Shown here in pieces: positions 1 through 9,083 of a DNA stretch of 64,000 nt. Below the pieces are notes generated by a model that was given only the letters and a program-made list of their open reading frames with translations, searched no databases and was not told the DNA's origin. The stretch's first letter is position 1. The number at the start of each line of letters is the position of its first letter. The position numbers were made by a program, and so were the translations under genes. Origin of the DNA: Nitrospiraceae bacterium (GTDB lineage Bacteria; Nitrospirota; Nitrospiria; Nitrospirales; Nitrospiraceae); the NCBI GenBank assembly GCA_013140715.1, contig JABFSG010000033.1:117566-181565 (forward strand), read 5' to 3'.

Positions 1-1
1 C

Positions 2-1666
2 GAATGTGTCCCGAACTTCAGTGAGGGGCGAGACCAGACAACGGTGCATGCGCTAGCCCATGCCGTGGAGTCCGTGCCGGGGATTCGGCTGTTGGACCAG
101 ACAATGGATCGGGATCACCATCGGTCTGTCGTGAGCTTTGCCGGTGAACCGGACGCCGTCGCTGAAGCGGCCTTTCGCGCCATTCGCGTGGCGACCGATC
201 TCATCGATCTTCGAAAGCATAAAGGCGTTCATCCGCGGGTGGGGGCAACGGATGTCGTGCCCTTCGTGCCGTTGCGTGGCACGACGATGCAGGACTGTAT
301 CCATCTGGCCAAACGATTGGGACAACGAGTAGGCACAGAGCTGGAGATCCCGGTATTCCTCTATGAACAAGCGGCCCTACACCGTGATCATGCCCCACTC
401 GAGTCGGTCCGCCGCGGTGGGCTTCAAGGTCTCGCCTTCCGCATGGCCTCCGATTCGGATTGGACGCCGGACTTTGGCCCCTCCCAGCTTCACAAGACAG
501 CCGGCGCCGTCGTCATCGGTGCGCGCCCCCCCTTGATAGCCTTCAATGTGAATCTCCACTCGACGGATTTGGCTCTGGCTCGATCGATCGCGAAAGACAT
601 CCGGCAATCGAACGGGGGACTCCCCCATCTCAAAGCGATCGGGGTGGAGTTAACCAGTCGACAGCTCGTTCAGGTGGCAATGAACCTCACCGATTACATC
701 ATCACGCCTATCCATGCCGCTTTTGAAGCGGTCAGAACCCGCGCAGCAGAGCGGGGAGTGACAGTAGCGGGGAGCGAAGTCATCGGACTTGTGCCACAAG
801 CAGCGTTGGTTCAGGCCGCCACGCATAGCCTGGCGCTCGAACAGTTCGATGCAACACAGGTGCTGGAAACGAAATTGGAGGCTCGACTGTTCGACGAACC
901 GACACGACATGCCTCATCTCGGAAGCCGGAACCAGTTGATCTGCAGGCACACACAGTTACGGGCTTTTTAGACGCGGTGGCAGAAGCGACCCCGATTCCA
1001 GCCGGCGGCACAGTTGCGGCCTTGGTGGGTGCCCTCGCAGCTTCACTGGGAATCATGGGGGCTCGACTCAGTCGGCAAGAGGGTGTGGAGTCTCGACTGA
1101 GCGAAATTAGCCGGCGGCTTCGCGATCTCATGCAGGCGGACGGCAATGCCTATCGAGCCTATATTCAAGCAACGAGGCTCGTGAAGACAGACCGGACCCG
1201 TCCTACCATCTTGTCTTCTGCACTCCATCTGGCGACGGAAATCCCACTTGAAATCGCTGAACAGGCAACGGAGGCTGGAGCCCTTCTTCATGCCTGTTCG
1301 GCTGAAGCGAAACCACGAGTTCAGTCTGACTTGACCGTTGGTCTTCTATTGGCGATCGCCGCAGCAGATGCAGGACGGCATACAGTCGCAGAAAATGTAA
1401 AAATTCAAAGCAATCAACGATTTAAGTCGTCTCTTCTCGACAGAATTCAGCAAATGACGAACCGTCTTGAGGAACTGAGGGGGCTATGTTACACTGCGCC
1501 CCTTAGTCAGGGCCTGGCTGGCTCAAGGAAAAAACCTGTACAGGCATCGCCTGGGAAAGTAGACAGACGGGAAGAATGGAAATTAAAGTCTTCAACAACA
1601 ATGTCGAGAAAGCGCTCAAGGTTGCCAAAAAGAAACTCGCGGGGGAAGGGCTCTTCCGCGAACTAA
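2..1666 (+). CDS. ftcD: Bifunctional glutamate formiminotransferase / formiminotetrahydrofolate cyclodeaminase, 5' truncated by window edge
   Basis: Reading frame is open from base 2 (ECVPNFSEGRDQTTV...), typical FTCD N-terminal motif; C-terminal cyclodeaminase-like domain (FLDAVAEATPIPAGGTVAALVGALAASL). Tail overlaps rpsU. Confidence 0.88.
   Translation, partial: ECVPNFSEGRDQTTVHALAHAVESVPGIRLLDQTMDRDHHRSVVSFAGEPDAVAEAAFRAIRVATDLIDLRKHKGVHPRVGATDVVPFVPLRGTTMQDCIHLAKRLGQRVGTELEIPVFLYEQAALHRDHAPLESVRRGGLQGLAFRMASDSDWTPDFGPSQLHKTAGAVVIGARPPLIAFNVNLHSTDLALARSIAKDIRQSNGGLPHLKAIGVELTSRQLVQVAMNLTDYIITPIHAAFEAVRTRAAERGVTVAGSEVIGLVPQAALVQAATHSLALEQFDATQVLETKLEARLFDEPTRHASSRKPEPVDLQAHTVTGFLDAVAEATPIPAGGTVAALVGALAASLGIMGARLSRQEGVESRLSEISRRLRDLMQADGNAYRAYIQATRLVKTDRTRPTILSSALHLATEIPLEIAEQATEAGALLHACSAEAKPRVQSDLTVGLLLAIAAADAGRHTVAENVKIQSNQRFKSSLLDRIQQMTNRLEELRGLCYTAPLSQGLAGSRKKPVQASPGKVDRREEWKLKSSTTMSRKRSRLPKRNSRGKGSSAN
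1467..1495 (+). promoter_or_regulatory. Putative sigma70-type promoter for rpsU (TTGAGG-N17-TACACT) inside the ftcD 3' end
   Basis: -35 TTGAGG at 1467-1472, 17 bp spacer, -10 TACACT at 1490-1495, upstream of rpsU. Confidence 0.45.
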
Positions 1667-1770
1667 AGCGTCGGCGGTTTTACGAAAAGCCGAGTGTCAG
1701 AAAGAAAGCCAAGCAGCGCGAGGCGCAGCGGCGGCGTCAAAAGTGGTTGTCGAAGCGTAAGCCGGAATAA
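1576..1770 (+). CDS. rpsU: 30S ribosomal protein S21
   Basis: 64 aa, MEIKVFNNNVEKALKVAKKKLAGEGLFRELKRRRFYEKPSVRKKAKQREAQRR, classic bS21 sequence. Confidence 0.97.
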   Translation: MEIKVFNNNVEKALKVAKKKLAGEGLFRELKRRRFYEKPSVRKKAKQREAQRRRQKWLSKRKPE

Positions 1771-1841
1771 TATCCTTCCACAGGCTTGCCCGTTCAATTG
1801 ATCGTGCCCCTCTCAAGGCCGTCATAGTCAATTTCTCGTCC

Positions 1842-2501
1842 ATGCGCCAGGACCAAATCACTGCTGCGCTTCGAATCGTGAAGCGCGAGATTCGGCAGTG
1901 GGAAGAGCCGGTCCTCGGCCTGGTGGCGAACGCCTCGAACCGAGACCCCTTCCGCATCCTCATTGCGTGCCTTCTCAGTCTCCGGACCAAAGACAAGACG
2001 ACAGGTGAAGCCAGTGCCAGGCTCTTTGCACTGGCGCATCAGCCAGCCTCTATGTTGACCCTTCCGCTCACAAAAATCGAACAGGCCATCTATCCCGTCG
2101 GATTCTACCGGACAAAATCCAGATCCATTCATGCCATTTGCTGCCGTCTTCTGGACGTCTATGGAGGAACGGTCCCCGACTCCATCGAGGAACTGGTCAC
2201 TCTATCAGGGGTCGGGAGAAAAACGGCCAACTTGGTGGTGACAGTCGGCTATCGCAAACCAGGCATCTGCGTGGATATTCACGTGCATCGGATCAGCAAT
2301 CGCTGGGGCTACGTGAGGACGAAGACACCGGAGGAAACGGAACAGGCCCTACGCCGAAAACTGCCAAAGCCCCATTGGATCACCTTCAACGACTTGCTGG
2401 TTCCCTATGGGCAAAACCTCTGTCAACCAGTCTCGCCCTTTTGCAGCCAGTGCAAACTGACTAAATTCTGCGACCGCGTCGGAGTGACTCGCTCACGGTG
2501 A
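1842..2501 (+). CDS. nth: Endonuclease III (DNA glycosylase/AP lyase)
   Basis: HhH-GPD fold motif LSGVGRKTANLVV, and C-x6-C-x2-C-x5-C Fe-S cluster loop CQPVSPFCSQCKLTKFC. Confidence 0.93.
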   Translation: MRQDQITAALRIVKREIRQWEEPVLGLVANASNRDPFRILIACLLSLRTKDKTTGEASARLFALAHQPASMLTLPLTKIEQAIYPVGFYRTKSRSIHAICCRLLDVYGGTVPDSIEELVTLSGVGRKTANLVVTVGYRKPGICVDIHVHRISNRWGYVRTKTPEETEQALRRKLPKPHWITFNDLLVPYGQNLCQPVSPFCSQCKLTKFCDRVGVTRSR

Positions 2502-2572
2502 GTGGTAAGGGGTAAAGGGTAAGGAGTTAGGGGGTGGAGAGAGACTCAACCCCCCTCACCCCTCACTGGTCA
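2499..2572. repeat. Degenerate word palindrome between convergent nth and DsrE-like gene
   Basis: GGTGAGTGGTAAGGGGTAAAGGGTAAGGAGTTAGGGGGTGG ... CTCAACCCCCCTCACCCCTCACTGG; arms are imperfect reverse complements. nth TGA lies inside the first arm. Confidence 0.6.
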
Positions 2573-2989
2573 GATGAACAACTTGGTTTCGGCGTCAGAG
2601 GTGAGCGCAATAATGGCAGGCAATCCCATGACTTCGTCAACGTTCTTTTCGACTGCGGCACCGTCTACACCCATATATTCTAAGCCGGCACTGCAGGCGA
2701 TCAGACGGAACTTCCCCACATGTTTGGCGTCCTGAAACATTTCGGAAATCTTCGGGACCTTCTTCTCTTTTAACAGTCGGGTCACTTCGTCGGCTGAGGC
2801 TGCATATTCAGGGGGAAAGTCCACCTGATCGATCTTCCCTTCGGCCAGCTTCTTAATCGTCCAGAACAATAAGACCACGATCACATCTTTTCCCATCGCC
2901 GCGGCGGTGAGCCCAAGCGTAGCGACCTGGTGCAGCGTATCGTAGGTGGCGTGATGGGCAAAGATGACGAATTTCGGTTGTGGCTGCAT
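2570..2989 (-). CDS. DsrE/DsrF-like family protein
   Basis: 139 aa, PKFVIFAHHATYDTLHQVATLGLTAAAMGKDVIVVLLFWTIKKLAEG...FRLIACSAGLEYMGV, DsrE/peroxiredoxin-like fold pattern. Confidence 0.65.
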   Translation of the reverse strand: MQPQPKFVIFAHHATYDTLHQVATLGLTAAAMGKDVIVVLLFWTIKKLAEGKIDQVDFPPEYAASADEVTRLLKEKKVPKISEMFQDAKHVGKFRLIACSAGLEYMGVDGAAVEKNVDEVMGLPAIIALTSDAETKLFI

Positions 2990-2998
2990 AGTCTGTAG

Positions 2999-3352
2999 CT
3001 ATTTCTTCGTGGCACGTGCCTTGACGCTGTTCACATAATCGGTAAGGGCCGCATCGACCTCCCCCGCGGTCATGGGACGGTCATGCGTTTCACTTTCGTC
3101 TACGAGATATCTATCATGCTCTTTTTCCTGCCGCAGGACCACGGAATTCTCCGGCGTCACCTCGATCAGCATGAACCACTCTCGCGCCCCCTGTGTGATC
3201 ACGACCTCCTTGCCGAGGCCTTTCTTTGTGATCTCGATATGCAGGTCTTCCGCTGCGCAGATAGCGAAAGGAGCCGTAAAAAGTCCCACCCCAAGAAGCA
3301 GGATCCCCAGTAGAGTGCTGATCCGGAGTCTGTAAGGTGGGCAATGCAACAT
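2999..3352 (-). CDS. Hypothetical exported protein
   Basis: 117 aa with N-terminal signal peptide (LRISTLLGILLLGVGLFTAPFAICAAED); no family recognised. Confidence 0.55.
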   Translation of the reverse strand: MLHCPPYRLRISTLLGILLLGVGLFTAPFAICAAEDLHIEITKKGLGKEVVITQGAREWFMLIEVTPENSVVLRQEKEHDRYLVDESETHDRPMTAGEVDAALTDYVNSVKARATKK

Positions 3353-3400
3353 AAGCGGTGCAATTATAGCCGTTTGAGAAACCAGCCGTAAACCGTCGAT

Positions 3401-3595
3401 CTAGCAGGGTGTTGACAAACTGTTGAAGCATGATAAAAACGCAAGGCCTGGATCCCCACAGACTCATTCAGAAGCCATCGCAGGCTGTTCAGAAAGGCCG
3501 CAGCGAGAGAAGGTCCCGAGGCGTACCCTCGGGGTACGTTGAGGGCCTGAACGATGCGAGAACGCTGCTGGCGATCTTTATCAACAGCCTGCTAG
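3401..3595. repeat. Palindromic repeat element with CTAGCAGG termini (MITE/REP-like), copy 1
   Basis: Terminal inverted repeats CTAGCAGGGTGTTGA (3401-3415) and TCAACAGCCTGCTAG (3581-3595), 14/15 match; central hairpin with GTACCCTCGGGGTAC. Confidence 0.75.
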
Positions 3596-3635
3596 CTCGG
3601 TCATCGCCTTGAGTGCCCTCAGGTCGCATGCTAGG

Positions 3636-4079
3636 ATGCCCCACTCCATGGGTGACCTACTTGCAACTGTCCAGCAATGGATTCCAGTCGATGTGCTCAT
3701 CTGGCTCACCGTGGCTTCAGCCGTCGGCTTTGTCGGTACCCTCGTTGCTATCCCGATGATTCTGGTCCGCTTGCCCGCCGACTATTTCGACACACGCACA
3801 CCCCGCCATTGGATGAAAGACCACCATCCGGCGCTGCGACTGTTGGGCCTGATCATCAAGAACGTCGTCGGCATCGTGTTTCTTGTGGCAGGCTTTGCCA
3901 TGCTCTTTTTACCTGGGCAGGGTGTCCTCACGATGCTGATCGGAATCTCGCTTATGGATTTCCCACGAAAGCGCCAACTGGAGGCCAAAATGGTCGGCCA
4001 GCCGACCCTGTTGGGTGTCATTAATTCCATGCGCCACAAGTTCGGCAAGCCACCGTTGACGCTGGCCCCAGGCCCCTAA
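3636..4079 (+). CDS. Small integral membrane protein (PGPGW-type transmembrane family-like)
   Basis: Two hydrophobic segments, motif AMLFLPGQGVLTMLIGISLMDFPRKRQLEAKM. ORF opens at 3609 (TTG); ATG at 3636 or 3648 more likely. Confidence 0.6.
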   Translation: MPHSMGDLLATVQQWIPVDVLIWLTVASAVGFVGTLVAIPMILVRLPADYFDTRTPRHWMKDHHPALRLLGLIIKNVVGIVFLVAGFAMLFLPGQGVLTMLIGISLMDFPRKRQLEAKMVGQPTLLGVINSMRHKFGKPPLTLAPGP

Positions 4080-4081
4080 TC

Positions 4082-6739
4082 ATGCCGACCGATGAGTCCA
4101 ACCGCAAGACGCTCTACCTGATCGATGGAAGCGCCTATATCTATCGTGCATTCTTCGCCCTGCCTGCCCTGAACAATTCCAAAGGCCTCCAGACCAACGC
4201 CATCCTGGGCTTCACGACAACGTTGCTGAAGGTTCTTCGTGAGCGGAAACCGGACGGGCTCGTCGTGGCATTCGATGAAAAGGGTCCGACGTTGCGCCAT
4301 GCGGAATTCACGGCCTACAAGGCGCAGAGACCACCGATGCCGGAAGGCATGAGCGCCCAAATTCCCTACATCCACCGTATTGTGGATGCCCTCAACATTC
4401 CTGCCGTCCGGCAAGCCGGGTACGAGGCAGACGATTTGATCGGCACGCTTGCGCAGCAGGCCGAACAGGCTGGATTCGACGTCGTCATCGTGACCGGCGA
4501 CAAGGACATGTTCCAGCTCCTGACGCCCCATGTACGCATCTACGACCCGGTGAAGGATAAGTGGCTCGGCGAAGCGGAATGTCGTGAACGTTTCGGTGTG
4601 GAACCGGCGCGCGTCGTGGAGATTATGGGCCTCATGGGCGATGCAGCCGACAATATTCCCGGCGTGAAGGGTATCGGTGAGAAGACGGCGATAAAACTGA
4701 TCACCCAGTTCGGCACGATAGAAGAACTCTTACGCCGTGTCGAGGAGGTCACGCCGCCTCGGATCAAAACCCTGTTGATCGAACAGGCCGAGAATGCCCG
4801 CCTCAGCCGTCGGCTGGCGACTATCCAACTGGATAGTCCCGTGACATTCGACCCCGAGACCTACCACGTCAAGCCGCCACATCAAGACCAGCTCATCGAT
4901 TTGCTCCGCGAACTAGGATTCACCACCCTCCTCAAATCTTTTCAGCCATCCTTCGCACCGGCTGAGACCAATAAAGTAAAGACCGAGCTCGTCCAGGATG
5001 AACCCTCTGCACAGAAGTTTGTCGCAGAATTGCCGAAGGGCGGCGCCCTCGGTCTGCAATGCCTACTCTCTCCTGGATCAAGCATGCAGGCGGATGTGCA
5101 AGGGATCGCACTCTCTACGGGAGACAAGACTTCGTTTATTCCACTCGACGTCCGAACCTATATGCGGCCCATCACGGCCCTGTTGCATGACCCAACGAGA
5201 ACTAAAGTCGTCCATGACCTGAAAGCCACCCTACTGGTGTTTCACCGCATCGGCCTGACTCTCGAAGGCCCCTACTTGGATACCATGGTGGCAGACTACC
5301 TGCTCAATCCGAACCGCCGGGACCACCAGCTCGAGACCATCGCATTCGAAATACTGGATCACCGACTGGGGAACGGACAGAAAGAGAATACCGCACCCCA
5401 ATCTCTATTCGACGAAGACACAGGATCGAGAGAACAAGCTGCAGAGGCAGCATCGGTGCTGGCCAAACTTGCTCCGGCCCTGACAGAGCGACTATCGGAT
5501 CAGGGAAGCCTCAGACTCTTTACCGATGTAGAAATGCCGCTGGTGTCTGTGCTGGCCGAGATCGAACGGAACGGGTTCTTATTGGACGTCGAAGCCCTGC
5601 ACCGGCTCAGCAAAGAATTGGAACGGGATCTCGACAAGATGATCGAGACGATTGAAGGGTTGGCCGGCGGCTCGTTCAACATCAATTCGCCGAAGCAGCT
5701 GGCGACGGTGCTCTTCGAGAAATTGAGGCTCAAGCCGATCAGAAAAACCAAGACCGGCTACTCCACCGATGAAGACACACTGACGCAGCTCGCCACACAG
5801 CATGAATTGCCCGCACAGATTGTGAACTACCGGAGCCTCAGTAAACTCAAATCCACCTATGTGGATGCCCTTCCGGAATTGGTCAATCCGGAAACCAAAC
5901 GGCTCCATACCTCGCTCAATCAGACCGTCGCGGCGACCGGACGGCTCTCCTCCACAGAACCGAACTTGCAAAATATTCCGGTGAAGGGCGAGTACGGTTT
6001 ACGAATCAGAGAAGCGTTTATCGCGCCAGCAGGCCACACTCTGCTCTGTGCTGACTACAGCCAGGTCGAACCGCGGATCCTCGCGCACCTGTCGCAAGAT
6101 CCCCGTTTGCTCGCCGTGTTTGCGAAGGGAGAGGATATCCACATGGCGACGGCCATGGAGATTTTCGGTCTTTCCTCCAGTCAGATCACGAGAGACATGC
6201 GACGTGTGGCCAAGACGGTTGTCTTCGGCATCGTGTATGGAATCAGTCCGTTCGGTTTGGCCTCGAACATCGGCGTGTCGCAGGCGGAGGCGAAGAAATA
6301 CATCGAGACGTTCTTTGAAAAGTTCTCGGCTGTGCGCGCGTTGATGGACCGGAATATCGAAGAAGGAAAAACGAAAGGCTATACGACCACGATCCTCGGG
6401 AGGCGTCGGCCGATCCCTGAGTTGCAAAGCGGCGATCCCGTGCAGCGTGGATTCGGCGAACGAATGGCCGTGAACAGTCCGATTCAAGGCTCAGCCGCGG
6501 ATCTCATCAAGGTGGCGATGATCGATGTGAGCAACGCGCTGCATCACGAAATGCCGCACACCAAGATAATTCTCCAGGTCCACGATGAATTGATCTTCGA
6601 GGTGCCGGAAAAGGAATTGGAAGAGGCGAAGCATCTCGTGAAGACGGTGATGGAAGGGACAGGAAAGAAACTAGGATTGTCGGTGCCGCTGAAAGTGGAT
6701 CTAGGTACGGGTCATAATTGGCGAGTGGCGCATCCGTAG
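4082..6739 (+). CDS. polA: DNA polymerase I
   Basis: 885 aa with 5'-3' exonuclease domain (YEADDLIGTLAQQAEQ), polymerase motifs DYSQVEPRILAHLS and QVHDELIFEVP. Confidence 0.97.
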   Translation: MPTDESNRKTLYLIDGSAYIYRAFFALPALNNSKGLQTNAILGFTTTLLKVLRERKPDGLVVAFDEKGPTLRHAEFTAYKAQRPPMPEGMSAQIPYIHRIVDALNIPAVRQAGYEADDLIGTLAQQAEQAGFDVVIVTGDKDMFQLLTPHVRIYDPVKDKWLGEAECRERFGVEPARVVEIMGLMGDAADNIPGVKGIGEKTAIKLITQFGTIEELLRRVEEVTPPRIKTLLIEQAENARLSRRLATIQLDSPVTFDPETYHVKPPHQDQLIDLLRELGFTTLLKSFQPSFAPAETNKVKTELVQDEPSAQKFVAELPKGGALGLQCLLSPGSSMQADVQGIALSTGDKTSFIPLDVRTYMRPITALLHDPTRTKVVHDLKATLLVFHRIGLTLEGPYLDTMVADYLLNPNRRDHQLETIAFEILDHRLGNGQKENTAPQSLFDEDTGSREQAAEAASVLAKLAPALTERLSDQGSLRLFTDVEMPLVSVLAEIERNGFLLDVEALHRLSKELERDLDKMIETIEGLAGGSFNINSPKQLATVLFEKLRLKPIRKTKTGYSTDEDTLTQLATQHELPAQIVNYRSLSKLKSTYVDALPELVNPETKRLHTSLNQTVAATGRLSSTEPNLQNIPVKGEYGLRIREAFIAPAGHTLLCADYSQVEPRILAHLSQDPRLLAVFAKGEDIHMATAMEIFGLSSSQITRDMRRVAKTVVFGIVYGISPFGLASNIGVSQAEAKKYIETFFEKFSAVRALMDRNIEEGKTKGYTTTILGRRRPIPELQSGDPVQRGFGERMAVNSPIQGSAADLIKVAMIDVSNALHHEMPHTKIILQVHDELIFEVPEKELEEAKHLVKTVMEGTGKKLGLSVPLKVDLGTGHNWRVAHP

Positions 6740-6753
6740 CAGAGGAGGGGATG

Positions 6754-6889
6754 GAGGCTGATGATCTTCTGTGCTCGCGCAACGCGCGCGCTGAAAAGGA
6801 TGGAAGGGAGCGGCCAAGTGCCCTTCTTGCTCGCAGAACGCGCACGATGAAGCTGTGCTCGTTCGATGCGCGCAGTAAAGGCCAGCCTC
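6754..6889. repeat. Degenerate intergenic repeat with three TGCTCG...ACGCGC/ATGCGCGC units
   Basis: GTGCTCGCGCAACGCGCGCG (6771), TTGCTCGCAGAACGCGCAC (~6827), GTGCTCGTTCGATGCGCGC (6855); bounded by GAGGCTG (6754-6760) and CAGCCTC (6883-6889). Confidence 0.5.
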
Positions 6890-6934
6890 GGCCACTCCCT
6901 AAATCAGGGGTGAACGAATTGGGACGGGCTTAAG

Positions 6935-6995
6935 GGACATTCTGATTTTCTTGCCGTTTGAAGCGGACCAATGTCTGCAGTAATTCAGAATGTCC
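6935..6995. repeat. 61 bp element with perfect 11 bp inverted termini GGACATTCTGA / TCAGAATGTCC
   Basis: GGACATTCTGA at 6935-6945 and TCAGAATGTCC at 6985-6995, exact reverse complements. Confidence 0.65.
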
Positions 6996-7040
6996 TCCTT
7001 CTTCGTCCCCAACTCTTCCACTAAACAAAGGAGGTGGGCT

Positions 7041-7787
7041 GTGTCAGTTTCAATCAGTGTGGTGAGAGCATGGGTGATTACCCTCGTCGCGTCAGTTGCA
7101 GTGGGAGGTGGGATTTCAGCCGAGGCAGAGGAAGGTCAATTTGGCACCCCGAAAGGTGGGGAAGGGACCCGCATTTTCAAAGCCACAGAGCACCAGTTTT
7201 ATAGTGGCGAGTTTCATCTCAAAGGCGAACGGGCCATACTCATCGGCAGTATGCAAGATGCTCCACCCTGGGACCACCTCGACTATGCAGGGAAGCATCT
7301 GAATTCTGTGAAAGGAACAATTACTATCGATGTGAACGAGCTGACCAATACAGGGCAGGTCGTAGCCGAGTTTATCGAGGGTTCCGATCGGTATCGAATC
7401 GTCTTTGATCGGTTTATTGCAAAAGCTCCGTTCCAGGATGGAGGCGTTGCGACAAGGATCTACGAACATGGTGACTCTGGAAATGGCGATCCACTGTATC
7501 CAAAAACCTGGCTCTATCTTGGTGCGTGGGGTACCGCCACGATGTGGAAAAACAATCAGGTCCTGTACAAGGACTATGATGCCCATTTCATGGTCATGGA
7601 ACGGTCCCGCGATTCTAAAACCCATGAGGTGCACTATCCCGTGAAGCGAATGCTATCTGGAGGCGAAACTGACCCAGCCGCGATGGAAATCGATCTCTGG
7701 GTCCGGTCGAAGGAGCAAAACACCAACAATTTTCCTCCCTTTGAGACCTTTGTCCATCTCTGTTGGGAAGAAGTCACCTGGCGATAA
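7041..7787 (+). CDS. Hypothetical exported protein
   Basis: ORF opens at 6990, but AAAGGAGGT is followed by an in-frame GTG at 7041 and a signal peptide (WVITLVASVAVGGGISAEA). Confidence 0.6.
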   Translation: MSVSISVVRAWVITLVASVAVGGGISAEAEEGQFGTPKGGEGTRIFKATEHQFYSGEFHLKGERAILIGSMQDAPPWDHLDYAGKHLNSVKGTITIDVNELTNTGQVVAEFIEGSDRYRIVFDRFIAKAPFQDGGVATRIYEHGDSGNGDPLYPKTWLYLGAWGTATMWKNNQVLYKDYDAHFMVMERSRDSKTHEVHYPVKRMLSGGETDPAAMEIDLWVRSKEQNTNNFPPFETFVHLCWEEVTWR

Positions 7788-7806
7788 GGAGAAGGAACTT
7801 CATCCG

Positions 7807-8178
7807 ATGGAAAAGAAAACTTTCGAAAACCTGAAGACATTCTCAGAGACCAGCTTCGTTCGGAAACGAATCTGGCAAACGGATAAGCTCCATTGCAACA
7901 TGTACTGCTTTGAGCCAGGACAACAGAATAACCTGCATCGCCATCCGGTCTCTGATGAAGTCGTGTTTTGCTTGGAAGGTGAAGGGATTGTCGTCGTTGG
8001 GGCAGAGCATCAGTCCATCAAAGCTGGAGAGACCGTGTTGGTCCCAATGAATACCCCCCACGGATACATCAATACGAGCCTAGACTGCCCCATGATCATC
8101 AGTGTGGTTCAATGTCCACTCCCGGTCGAACATGTGCCGGTCGAACCTAATAACGTATCCAAGGTGATCAGCCCCTAA
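7807..8178 (+). CDS. Cupin-domain protein
   Basis: In-frame ATG at 7807; cupin motif FEPGQQNNLHRHPVSDEVVFCLEGEGIVVVGAEHQSIKAGETVLVPMNTPHGYIN. Confidence 0.8.
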   Translation: MEKKTFENLKTFSETSFVRKRIWQTDKLHCNMYCFEPGQQNNLHRHPVSDEVVFCLEGEGIVVVGAEHQSIKAGETVLVPMNTPHGYINTSLDCPMIISVVQCPLPVEHVPVEPNNVSKVISP

Positions 8179-8207
8179 AATACACGTTCTCCCTGGGAGC
8201 TACAAAA

Positions 8208-8876
8208 ATGTTGAAGATGGCTCATCTGCGCATTCTACTGCTTACCGCCTTGACAGCTGCGATTCCGGTGGTTGGTTTATCGCTTGATAGCGCTACCCGT
8301 ACATGGACCTTTGACGATGCTCCGCCGGAGAGTCTTCCACCGGAATTCCAGGTGGGAACCCTATTTGATGGCCGACCAGCTGGAGAATGGAAGATCCTTC
8401 AGACTGAGACGGCCAAGACTGGAGCGCATGTGCTTGGTCAGCTCATGGGGAAAGGCGCCGAACACGCCTATAAGGTCTTGTTGACTCAAGGCACGACAGC
8501 CACCAATCTGGATGTACAAGTTTCCTTCCTACCTATCTCAGGGAAAGCAGATATGGGAGGGGGGCTGATCTGGCGGACAGCCGATGACCGGAACTATTAC
8601 CTCGCACGAGCAAACCCCTTGGAGCAAAATATTAGGATCTATCGAGTGGTCAAAGGGGTGCGCCACATGCTCAACAATTTTGACCTGACGATTGACGTGA
8701 GGCATTGGCACACACTGCGGGTTGTCAATCGAGGATGCCGGATCGAAGTGTTCTATGACGAGAAAAGAGTTATTGACCTCTGCGATAACACATTCACTCA
8801 CGGGCAGGTGGGGCTTTGGACGAAGTCCGACGCGGTTACTTACTTTGATGACCTTCGGTTCCAACCTCTGAAGTGA
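8208..8876 (+). CDS. Exported concanavalin/LamG-like (DUF1080-type) protein
   Basis: Signal peptide; DMGGGLIWRTADDRNYYLARANPLEQNIRIYRVVKG...HWHTLRVVNRGCRIEVFYDEKRVI...GQVGLWTKSDAVTYFDDL pattern. Confidence 0.6.
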   Translation: MLKMAHLRILLLTALTAAIPVVGLSLDSATRTWTFDDAPPESLPPEFQVGTLFDGRPAGEWKILQTETAKTGAHVLGQLMGKGAEHAYKVLLTQGTTATNLDVQVSFLPISGKADMGGGLIWRTADDRNYYLARANPLEQNIRIYRVVKGVRHMLNNFDLTIDVRHWHTLRVVNRGCRIEVFYDEKRVIDLCDNTFTHGQVGLWTKSDAVTYFDDLRFQPLK

Positions 8877-9083
8877 GCCATCAGGCGCAAAGCACAGGCT
8901 CAATCGCCATTATGACCTGCGGTTGATAGTTTGCTGCTCTCAAAAATCATGGGACAGAATAAAATGTTAGCGGTCCCTGCTATCACGGAGCAACCACCAT
9001 GCCGCCCCCTAAGCCTCACCCGTCAGCCCTGAATAAGAACGTCCCTTACGGTGGTACCTTGTTGAAGGATGATAGAAAATGGC

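Noticed and set aside
3430-3612. 60 aa ORF in the intergenic region
   Set aside because: Falls inside the palindromic repeat element 3401-3595; explained by the repeat, not a protein.
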